From: Rhodocyclaceae bacterium UBA5602
GTDB taxonomy: Bacteria > Pseudomonadota > Gammaproteobacteria > Burkholderiales > Rhodocyclaceae
Length of the DNA stretch: 5,328 bases
Direction of reading: 5' to 3'
Assembly: GCA_002424865.1 (NCBI GenBank)
Contig: DILC01000061.1
Coordinates: 26,852-32,179 of the forward strand
Below the pieces are notes generated by a model, which did not search any database, had not been told where the DNA came from, and worked only from the letters and a program-made list of their open reading frames with translations. The position numbers were made by a program, and so were the translations under genes. This document shows, one piece after another, positions 1 to 5,328 of this stretch. Numbering within the stretch: position 1 is the stretch's first letter; each line of letters starts with the position of its first letter.

Positions 1-2952
1 GTGCTGTGGGGCACGGCGCTGGATAACCTGGCTTCGTGGCGCATGGTCACTCCCGACGGCAACTGGCTGGAAGTCGAGCGCCTGGACCATAACTTTGGCA
101 AGATCCACGAGCAGGAGCGCGTCACCTTTCGCCTGACGCGCTTTGACGCCGGCGGGAAAAACAAGCTCGGCACAGAGATGCTCGCCATGCCGGGCGCGCA
201 GTTCCGCACCCTCGGGCTGGGCAAGGACGTCACAGATAAATTTCTAGGCGGCTTGCCCGGCGTGCAAAAAGAAGGCACGGACGGCATCATCACTTCCGCC
301 GTGTGGATTTTGCACAAAATGCCGCCGGTCACGCGCACGGTCTGCCTGGAGTTTTTTGGCCAGGTAAGGGACGCCGTGCCCTCGATTGTCGAGATTACCG
401 ATTACCTCAAAACCTGCCCGGGCGGCGCGCTCCTGGCGGGCCTGGAGCACCTGGACGAGCGCTATGTGCGCGCTGTCGGTTACGCGACCAAAGCCAAGCG
501 CCACGGCAGGCCAAAGATGGTATTGATCGGCGATATAGTCGGCGCTGACGAGACGGCGGTGATGGCGGCCGCCTCCGAAGTGGTCCGCCTGGCGAGCTTG
601 CGCGGCGGTGAAGGTTTTATTGCCGTCTCGGCTGAATCGCGCAAAAAATTCTGGCTTGACCGCGGACGCACGGCGGCCATCTCGAAACACACCAATGCCT
701 TCAAGATCAACGAAGACGTGGTGATTCCCTTGCCGCGCATGGGCGACTATTGCGACGGCATAGAGCGCATCAATATCGAGCTGTCCCTGGCCAATAAAAT
801 CGCCCTGGCCGATGCGCTGGAAACCTATTTGCAAAGCGACCTGCCGCTCAATGTGGGCGACACGGCGCTGGAAAAACCCGAACTCCTGGGCGACCGCCGC
901 GAACAGGCGCTGGAACTGGTGCGCGACGTGCGCGCGCGCTGGCAGGATTACCTCGACCAGCTCGACCAGTATTTTGATGATCTGCAAAACTACCGCTTGC
1001 GCGCTTCCTGGAAGATCGAACTCAAAGCCGGGCTGGAATCCATTTTCGATGGCGCGGCCTTCCGCCCGGCCCTGGCAGGCATTGAAGCGGTGCAAAAAGA
1101 AGTGCTGCGCGGCCGTGTGTTCGTGGCGCTGCACATGCACGCCGGCGACGGCAATGTACACACCAATATCCCCGTGAATTCCGAAGACTACGCCATGCTG
1201 CAAACCGCGAACCGGGCGGTTGCGCGCATCATGGCGCTGGCCAAATCGCTGGGCGGCGTGATCTCCGGCGAACATGGCATTGGCATTACCAAGCTGGAAT
1301 ACCTGACCGAAGACGAAATCCGCCCGTTCAGGGAATATAAGCGGCAAGTTGATCCGCACGGCCACTTTAACCGCGGCAAGCTCATGCCCGGCGGCGACTT
1401 ATCCAACGCCTATACGCCGTCCTTCAGCTTGCTGGGCACGGAATCCCTGATCATGGAGCAATCGGACATTGGCAAAATTTCCGATTCGATCAAGAATTGC
1501 CTGCGCTGCGGCAAATGCAAGCCGGTGTGCTCAACCCACGTGCCGCGCGCCAACCTGCTGTATTCGCCGCGCGACAAAATCCTCGGCACATCACTCCTCA
1601 TCGAAGCCTTCTTGTACGAAGAGCAAACGCGGCGCGGCATATCGTTGCAGCATTTCGATGAGTTCTCCGATGTCGCCGACCACTGCACGGTGTGCCACAA
1701 GTGCGTCACGCCTTGTCCTGTGGATATTGATTTTGGCGACGTCTCCATTGCCATGCGCAACTTTTTGCGCAAGCAAGGCAAGAAAAAATTCAATCCTGGC
1801 ACATTCGCGGCGATGGCATTTCTCAATGCCACGGACCCGGCCACCATCAAGCTGATCCGCGCCGGCATGATCCAGTTCGGCTACAAGGCGCAGCGTTTAG
1901 GCTACCGCGTGGGGCGCGCTTTGGGCTTGGTCCAGGATTCTGTCAAGCAGCCCGCGGCCACGCTTGGACGGCCGGCAATACAAGCGCAGGTAATCCACTT
2001 CATCAACAAGCCGATGCCCAAAAACATGCCCATGCGCACCGCGCGCGGCTTGCTGAATCTCGAAGACGACACGCTCATCCCCGTCATCCGCAATCCGCAA
2101 CGCACGCAAGAAGCGGCAGACGAGAGCGAAGCCGTGTTTTACTTCCCCGGCTGCGGCTCGGAGCGCCTGTTCTCGCAAGTCGGCCTGGCGACGCAGGCCA
2201 TGCTCTGGCATGCCGGCGCGACCACCGTGCTGCCGCCGGGCTATCTGTGCTGCGGCTATCCGCAAACATCCGCCGGGGACGAAGAAAAAGGCCAGGCGAT
2301 CACCACGTCCAACCGCGTGCTGTTCCACCGCGTAGCCAACACGCTGAATTATCTCGACATCAAAACCGTGGTGGTGTCCTGCGGCACCTGCATGGACCAG
2401 CTCTTGAAATACGAATTCGACAAAATCTTCCCCGGCTGCCGCCTGGTGGATATTCACGAATGGCTGTATGAGAAAAACATTCAGCTGCCCGGCGTCAAAG
2501 GCGTGCGTTACATGTATCACGAACCTTGCCACACGCCAATGAAACATCATTCCGGCATTAAAGTGGCAAACGCCTTGATGGGGCAAGCCGTGGCCTTGAA
2601 TGACCGGTGCTGTGGCGAATCCGGCACCTTGGCGGCGACGCGGCCTGACATCTCGACCCAGGTGCGCTTCAGGAAGCAGGAAGAAGTCATGCTCGGTGCG
2701 GCCAGGCTGCGCGCGCTGCCCGCGCCAGCGGGCGATAACAAAATAGTCGGCCTTGGCGAGACGGCGGACCAAGTCAAAATCCTCACCTCTTGCCCGTCCT
2801 GCCTGCAAGGCTTGTCGCGTTATGATGATGACGCGGGCACCTCGGCTGATTACATCGTGGTTGAAATGGCCAAGGCCATGCTGGGGCCGGACTGGATGGC
2901 CGACTACGTGCGCGCAGCCAATGCCGGGGGCATTGAACGTGTGTTGTTATAA
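1..2952 (+). CDS. FAD-linked oxidase / Fe-S oxidoreductase (D-2-hydroxyacid dehydrogenase type), 5'-truncated by the window
   Basis: Probably oxidises a D-2-hydroxy acid (lactate, glycolate or 2-hydroxyglutarate type) through FAD and passes electrons via Fe-S clusters to a membrane or soluble acceptor; the substrate is inferred from family only. The visible 983 residues show, in order: the end of a PCMH FAD-binding domain (EGTDGIIT at 91-98); an FAD-oxidase C domain with EDVVIP (238-243), HMHAGDGNVH (378-387) and GEHGIG (423-428); a ferredoxin-like dicluster with C500/C503/C506/C510 and C562/C565/C568/C572; and two CCG modules (C718, C750-C751-G, C794xxC797; then C843, C870-C871-G, C931xxC934). 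All ligand cysteines look intact. The order resembles E. coli YdiJ (about 1020 aa). Betaproteobacterial relatives, as I recall, are near 1300 aa with an N-terminal DUF3683 region, so about 300 residues are likely missing. The GTG at base 1 is therefore probably an internal valine codon. It ends with TAA, 42 bp before the HIT gene. Confidence 0.93.
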   Translation: MLWGTALDNLASWRMVTPDGNWLEVERLDHNFGKIHEQERVTFRLTRFDAGGKNKLGTEMLAMPGAQFRTLGLGKDVTDKFLGGLPGVQKEGTDGIITSAVWILHKMPPVTRTVCLEFFGQVRDAVPSIVEITDYLKTCPGGALLAGLEHLDERYVRAVGYATKAKRHGRPKMVLIGDIVGADETAVMAAASEVVRLASLRGGEGFIAVSAESRKKFWLDRGRTAAISKHTNAFKINEDVVIPLPRMGDYCDGIERINIELSLANKIALADALETYLQSDLPLNVGDTALEKPELLGDRREQALELVRDVRARWQDYLDQLDQYFDDLQNYRLRASWKIELKAGLESIFDGAAFRPALAGIEAVQKEVLRGRVFVALHMHAGDGNVHTNIPVNSEDYAMLQTANRAVARIMALAKSLGGVISGEHGIGITKLEYLTEDEIRPFREYKRQVDPHGHFNRGKLMPGGDLSNAYTPSFSLLGTESLIMEQSDIGKISDSIKNCLRCGKCKPVCSTHVPRANLLYSPRDKILGTSLLIEAFLYEEQTRRGISLQHFDEFSDVADHCTVCHKCVTPCPVDIDFGDVSIAMRNFLRKQGKKKFNPGTFAAMAFLNATDPATIKLIRAGMIQFGYKAQRLGYRVGRALGLVQDSVKQPAATLGRPAIQAQVIHFINKPMPKNMPMRTARGLLNLEDDTLIPVIRNPQRTQEAADESEAVFYFPGCGSERLFSQVGLATQAMLWHAGATTVLPPGYLCCGYPQTSAGDEEKGQAITTSNRVLFHRVANTLNYLDIKTVVVSCGTCMDQLLKYEFDKIFPGCRLVDIHEWLYEKNIQLPGVKGVRYMYHEPCHTPMKHHSGIKVANALMGQAVALNDRCCGESGTLAATRPDISTQVRFRKQEEVMLGAARLRALPAPAGDNKIVGLGETADQVKILTSCPSCLQGLSRYDDDAGTSADYIVVEMAKAMLGPDWMADYVRAANAGGIERVLL

Positions 2953-2977
2953 AGCGCGCTTATCCATTTCAGCCCGC

Positions 2978-2984
2978 AAGGAAG
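2978..2984 (+). promoter_or_regulatory. Ribosome-binding site of the HIT gene
   Basis: AAGGAAG is a strong Shine-Dalgarno match lying 10 nt upstream of the GTG at 2995. It decides the GTG start: there is no ATG in frame before the conserved CxxC at residues 6-9, and the first in-frame ATG lies far inside the HIT domain. Confidence 0.75.
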
Positions 2985-2994
2985 CGGCCTGACC

Positions 2995-3459
2995 GTGCCC
3001 GCCGCTGCCTGCCCTTTGTGTGAAAGCGACGGTGGCGAGCTGTTATGGCGCGGTGCGCTGTGCCGCGTGGTGCGCGTCACCGGCAGGGAAGGCGAAGCCT
3101 TTCCCGGCTTTTGCCGCGTGGTCTGGCACGCCCACGCCAGTGAAATGAGCGACCTTGCCCCGGCTGATGCAACGCATTTGATGCAGGTTGTTCTGGCCGT
3201 TGAGCGAACCTTGCGCGAGCTGCTCGCACCCGACAAAATCAACCTCGCCAGCTTGGGTAACCAGGTGCCGCATGTGCACTGGCATGTGATTCCGCGCTGG
3301 CAAGATGATAGCCACTTCCCTGCGCCCATCTGGGCTGCGGCCAGCCGTCCGGCCATGCAGCGCAGCATGCCGACCAATGGACAACTGGCAGAAACGCTGA
3401 ATAAAATGCTGCGCGCCAGCTTGCGCCAGCCACCCGCGCATAGAGGTGCAGTTGCATGA
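2995..3459 (+). CDS. HIT (histidine triad) family protein, probable nucleotide hydrolase
   Basis: A 154-residue soluble protein of the HIT superfamily, whose members hydrolyse or transfer nucleotides from substrates such as Ap4A or nucleoside phosphoramidates. The catalytic triad motif is complete: H93-V-H95-W-H97-V-I-P100, matching H-phi-H-phi-H-phi-phi, preceded by the typical strand and turn INLASLGNQVP (82-92). By family analogy H97 is the third triad position, next to the nucleophilic H95. A CPLC motif (C6, C9) near the N terminus could form a zinc site with a histidine such as H45 or H47, as in some HIT subfamilies. The exact substrate cannot be read from sequence. The GTG start is supported by the AAGGAAG site at 2978-2984. 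The gene lies 42 bp after the oxidoreductase gene, and its TGA overlaps the start of the next gene by 4 bp, so co-transcription is likely. No signal peptide or membrane segment is visible. Confidence 0.93.
   Translation: MPAAACPLCESDGGELLWRGALCRVVRVTGREGEAFPGFCRVVWHAHASEMSDLAPADATHLMQVVLAVERTLRELLAPDKINLASLGNQVPHVHWHVIPRWQDDSHFPAPIWAAASRPAMQRSMPTNGQLAETLNKMLRASLRQPPAHRGAVA
3442..3446 (+). promoter_or_regulatory. Ribosome-binding site of the PilZ-like gene
   Basis: AGAGG inside the end of the HIT gene, 9 nt before the ATG at 3456. It supports this start, which sits in an ATGA stop/start overlap (3456-3459) typical of translational coupling. Confidence 0.6.
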
Positions 3460-5129
3460 TTTTTGACCTGCCCGACACCGACACCGAACAACCGCCCGTT
3501 TTTACCACTGCCGCGACTTGCCAGGACTGGCTCAAAAGCCTCGCCGCCTTGCCTGCACCGCGCGCGCAATCGGTGTTGCTGCAGCAGCTATCCTTGCTCC
3601 TCCGCTACAGCCTGCCGGTCAATGAACGCTTCACGATCCTGGAGGCCTTGCGCGCACCGATTTACCAGACCCAGGAACATGCCGCCAAGAAATTCATTGG
3701 GCGCCCCTTGCCGCTCGCCCCGCCAGAACAAGCCGCACTCGATAGCACCTTAGCGCTTTGGCAGTCGCTATTCGTCAACTATTTGCAATGCGTTGAAGCG
3801 CCCGTCATGGCCGAGGCCAATGCCAAAGCCCCCTCGCGAAAAAATGCCACCATCATCCAACGCGCGCTCACCGTGCTGGCGGATTCGCAGCTGGACCTGA
3901 TCCAGGGCAAACGCCTGCCCGATTTTGGCTACTGGAAAAAACTGCATCAGATTTTTTACTTTGCCGAGACCAATAACCTCATTACCGAGCCCATCAAGGA
4001 CGCCATGCGGCACGGCAGCCAGCCTGCCACACCATTGGCTGTTTATGCCGAATGCCATTTGCTGTTCATCGCCAGCCCGTATGAGCTGCCAGCGCGTGAG
4101 CTGGCCTGGATTGCCCGCTGGGCCAAACGCTGGGGCGGCAAGATCAAGCTGCTCACAGCACCGCCAGAAGACATCCTGCGCTGCGCCCACCCGCTGTGGG
4201 TTGACCTGGACTCAGACCAGCCCGCCGATTATTCGCCCCGCCCTGCCGCACAAGGCCGCTGGCTGGAAACCACCGATCTGCGCAGCAGCCTCGCCACGCG
4301 CATCACCTTGCTGGCCGAGGGCAGAGCGCCTGCCGACCTGCAACTCGGCAGCGATATCACGCAACCTGCCGCTGGCGAACTGCTGACCCACTTGCTCCAC
4401 CGCTGGTGCCAGGGTGGCAGCGCACGTCGGCATGTACGGCAAAGCGCCAGCGGCGACTGCCAATTCGTCGTTGGCTGGGAAGCGATACACAGGCTCTTTC
4501 CTGTCCGCGGCCCAAGCCAACTTTCCCCGCAGGACGGGCAAACACTACGCGACGCGCGAGAAACACCCGCCTTGCCCGGAAATGCCAGCCATCGTCTGGA
4601 GATACCCCCTGCGCTAGCCACAGAAGGCGAATCCCCGCACGCATCGGGCGCGTCATCAGCCGCCATTGAAGACTGGAACTTGCTAGACCGGTCCGCCAGC
4701 GGCTTGCGTATTTCGCGCCCAATCAAGGAGGGCGCACGCATTGCCGTCGGCACCTTGATCGCTGCCCGCATCGCGCCTGATGCAACCTTCACCCTGGGCT
4801 GCGTGCGCTGGACCTTGCGGCAGGATGCGGACTCGCTTGCCGTGGGCATACAACTCTTCCCCGGAAAAACCGCCGCCATCACGGCGCTGGCACTGAGTCT
4901 TGACCAAAGCGAACGCACCCCTTGCCGTTTCGCTTATTGGATTGAAGCCGACGCAACCACAGAGGCTCCGGCCCGTTTGGTTCTGCCAATGGGCAGCTTT
5001 CAAATCGGCCGCCTGATTGAACTCAGCACAAATGCACCAACCGCCAAAGCCAGGCTCACCCGCCTGCTGGCGCACGGCAGCGAATTTGAATGCTGCGCTT
5101 TCACGGCAGAAAATAATCTGGCCAGCTGA
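3456..5129 (+). CDS. Atypical PilZ-domain-like protein with a large helical N-terminal region
   Basis: A 557-residue, apparently cytoplasmic protein with no signal peptide or membrane helix visible. Residues about 25-300 look mainly helical and I cannot name a family for them; they include tryptophan/tyrosine-rich stretches such as YWKKLHQIFYF and ELAWIARWAKRWG. Residues about 353-404 are rich in Pro, Ser, Ala and Gly and are probably a flexible linker. The segment from W407 to about 480 resembles a PilZ beta-barrel: D411-R-S413-A-S-G416 fits the DxSxxG signature, followed by alternating hydrophobic strands, a VRW, and a VGIQLF strand. PilZ domains usually bind c-di-GMP using an RxxxR motif 20-30 residues upstream of DxSxxG; no arginine lies in the nearest 25 residues. 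An R324xxxR328 exists 83 residues upstream. So c-di-GMP binding is possible but unproven. The start is fixed by the ATGA overlap with the HIT gene and by AGAGG. A role in c-di-GMP signalling is inference. Confidence 0.75.
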   Translation: MIFDLPDTDTEQPPVFTTAATCQDWLKSLAALPAPRAQSVLLQQLSLLLRYSLPVNERFTILEALRAPIYQTQEHAAKKFIGRPLPLAPPEQAALDSTLALWQSLFVNYLQCVEAPVMAEANAKAPSRKNATIIQRALTVLADSQLDLIQGKRLPDFGYWKKLHQIFYFAETNNLITEPIKDAMRHGSQPATPLAVYAECHLLFIASPYELPARELAWIARWAKRWGGKIKLLTAPPEDILRCAHPLWVDLDSDQPADYSPRPAAQGRWLETTDLRSSLATRITLLAEGRAPADLQLGSDITQPAAGELLTHLLHRWCQGGSARRHVRQSASGDCQFVVGWEAIHRLFPVRGPSQLSPQDGQTLRDARETPALPGNASHRLEIPPALATEGESPHASGASSAAIEDWNLLDRSASGLRISRPIKEGARIAVGTLIAARIAPDATFTLGCVRWTLRQDADSLAVGIQLFPGKTAAITALALSLDQSERTPCRFAYWIEADATTEAPARLVLPMGSFQIGRLIELSTNAPTAKARLTRLLAHGSEFECCAFTAENNLAS

Positions 5130-5184
5130 ATTTTGCTTGGCCGCCAGGCAAGTGACAGCAGCCATGCCCGCTGTGCTTTGCGCA

Positions 5185-5199
5185 TGACAAAGGCTGTCA
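5185..5199. repeat. Small inverted repeat overlapping the Pho box
   Basis: TGACA (5185-5189) and TGTCA (5195-5199) are perfect 5-bp inverted copies around a 5-bp centre. The left arm with its flanks reads TTGTCAT on the - strand (5184-5190), one mismatch from a Pho half-site. It may be a reverse-oriented half-site or chance. Confidence 0.35.
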
Positions 5200-5211
5200 C
5201 AATACTGTCAT
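5194..5211 (+). promoter_or_regulatory. Pho box (predicted PhoB-binding site)
   Basis: Two direct half-sites, CTGTCAC (5194-5200) and CTGTCAT (5205-5211), are separated by the AT-rich spacer AATA, giving the 11-bp period of the PhoB consensus CTGTCAT-N4-CTGTCAY. Both half-sites match at every position if the last base is read as C or T. The box ends 10 bp before a -10 hexamer at 5222-5227, the same spacing as in classical PhoB-activated promoters such as E. coli phoA, where the Pho box replaces the -35 element. It is 64 bp after the stop codon of the PilZ-like gene and points out of the window, so the target should be a phosphate-starvation gene downstream (for example a Pst transporter, phosphate porin, phosphatase or pho regulator). 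The identity of that gene cannot be seen. Confidence 0.82.
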
Positions 5212-5221
5212 AACCGCATCA

Positions 5222-5227
5222 TACAAT
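5222..5227 (+). promoter_or_regulatory. -10 element of the Pho-type promoter
   Basis: TACAAT differs from the sigma-70 consensus TATAAT at one position and sits exactly 10 bp after the Pho box. No -35 hexamer at 16-18 bp is needed in this class, because PhoB contacts sigma-70 there. Transcription would start around 5234. Confidence 0.65.
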
Positions 5228-5283
5228 TGCGCCTCTACTCGCACTGCTCTGGCAGGCATTATTCTCATAATTTCTTGAATTTT

Positions 5284-5295
5284 GCCGTTGCCGTT
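5284..5295. repeat. GCCGTT tandem duplication
   Basis: Two adjacent copies of GCCGTT (5284-5289 and 5290-5295), continuing with GC at 5296-5297. A short simple repeat just upstream of the 12-bp tandem repeat. Confidence 0.5.
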
Positions 5296-5300
5296 GCAAG

Positions 5301-5324
5301 TGCTTGTAACAATGCTTGTAACAA
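5301..5324. repeat. Perfect 12-bp tandem repeat
   Basis: TGCTTGTAACAA occurs twice in direct succession (5301-5312 and 5313-5324) with no mismatch, near the window's right edge in the leader of the Pho-type promoter. It may continue beyond the edge: only the next base (A5325) shows that a third exact copy does not follow. The unit contains TGTAACA, one base from the Pho half-site core TGTCACA, but its 12-bp period does not fit the 11-bp PhoB spacing. Confidence 0.8.
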
Positions 5325-5328
5325 AATT

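Larger units (their letters stand above)
5228..5328 (+). other. Promoter-proximal leader without a recognisable gene
   Basis: About 100 bp that turns AT-richer than the preceding genes (for example 5257-5283). No start codon with a Shine-Dalgarno sequence is present. The only open in-frame starts near the edge are GTG 5300 and ATG 5312, which share a frame but have no ribosome-binding site, so the true start of the Pho-controlled gene probably lies beyond 5328. I see no riboswitch or terminator I can support. Confidence 0.5.

Noticed and set aside
1..3. GTG at base 1 as a true start codon
   Set aside because: The encoded sequence begins in the middle of a conserved FAD-binding domain and there is no upstream sequence to show a ribosome-binding site; truncation by the window is the simpler reading.
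244..1365. Long open frame of 373 codons on the - strand within the oxidoreductase gene
   Set aside because: It lies wholly opposite a strongly supported gene with intact motifs; its translation is low-complexity (rich in H, Q, G, R, A) with no recognisable motif, as expected for the antisense of GC-rich coding DNA.
1897..2808. Open frame of 303 codons on the - strand opposite the CCG modules
   Set aside because: Same reasoning: composition is that of an antisense shadow and the + strand here carries all conserved CCG cysteines.
2904..3569. Open frame of 221 codons on the - strand spanning the HIT gene
   Set aside because: It runs across three + strand genes and their junctions, has no domain signature, and conflicts with the complete HIT motif on the + strand.
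4229..4918. Open frame of 229 codons on the - strand opposite the PilZ-like gene
   Set aside because: Serine/arginine/alanine-rich translation with no motif; the + strand frame is continuous, coupled to the HIT gene and has a PilZ signature.
5133..5155. Hairpin just after the stop codon of the PilZ-like gene (CTTG 5136-5139 pairing with CAAG 5149-5152, plus CC/GG inside a bulged stem)
   Set aside because: The stem is short, bulged and extended only by weak wobble pairs, and no T-tract follows on the + strand, so I cannot support an intrinsic terminator.
5155..5174. ACAGC/GCTGT inverted repeat with a 10-nt loop
   Set aside because: Only five pairs, a long loop and no T-run; it is expected by chance at this base composition.

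Overview
The window looks like a piece of a betaproteobacterial chromosome. The base composition is GC-rich (roughly 60% by eye) and coding is dense. The leading gene belongs to a large FAD/Fe-S oxidoreductase type that I associate with Burkholderiales and Nitrosomonadales, and in my recollection a HIT-family gene often follows it there. That placement is inference; no rRNA or other marker gene is present. I see no mobile element, CRISPR array, tRNA or rRNA gene.

Positions 1-5129 hold three genes on the + strand that probably form one transcription unit. The first (1-2952, its 5' part outside the window) is a multidomain flavin plus iron-sulfur oxidoreductase: the end of a PCMH-type FAD-binding domain, an FAD-oxidase C-terminal domain, two 4Fe-4S clusters and two cysteine-rich CCG modules. 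After a 42-bp gap comes a HIT-family nucleotide hydrolase or transferase (2995-3459, GTG start with a good ribosome-binding site). Its stop codon overlaps by 4 bp the start of a 557-residue protein (3456-5129) whose C-terminal part resembles a PilZ (c-di-GMP receptor) domain with the usual arginine motif missing or displaced.

Positions 5130-5328 contain no recognisable gene but hold the clearest regulatory signal of the window: a near-perfect Pho box (two CTGTCAY half-sites, 11-bp period) at 5194-5211, followed 10 bp later by a good -10 hexamer (5222-5227). This is the layout of a PhoB-activated, phosphate-starvation promoter. It points rightwards, so the controlled gene lies beyond the window edge. 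The AT-richer leader that follows ends in a perfect 12-bp tandem duplication (5301-5324).

How the three genes work together is not evident: oxidation of a 2-hydroxy acid, nucleotide hydrolysis and a possible c-di-GMP-responsive protein do not form an obvious pathway. The gene order and overlap support co-expression only. I found no clear evidence for a wholly new multi-gene system; the most unusual items are the atypical PilZ protein and the Pho promoter with its repeat-bearing leader.
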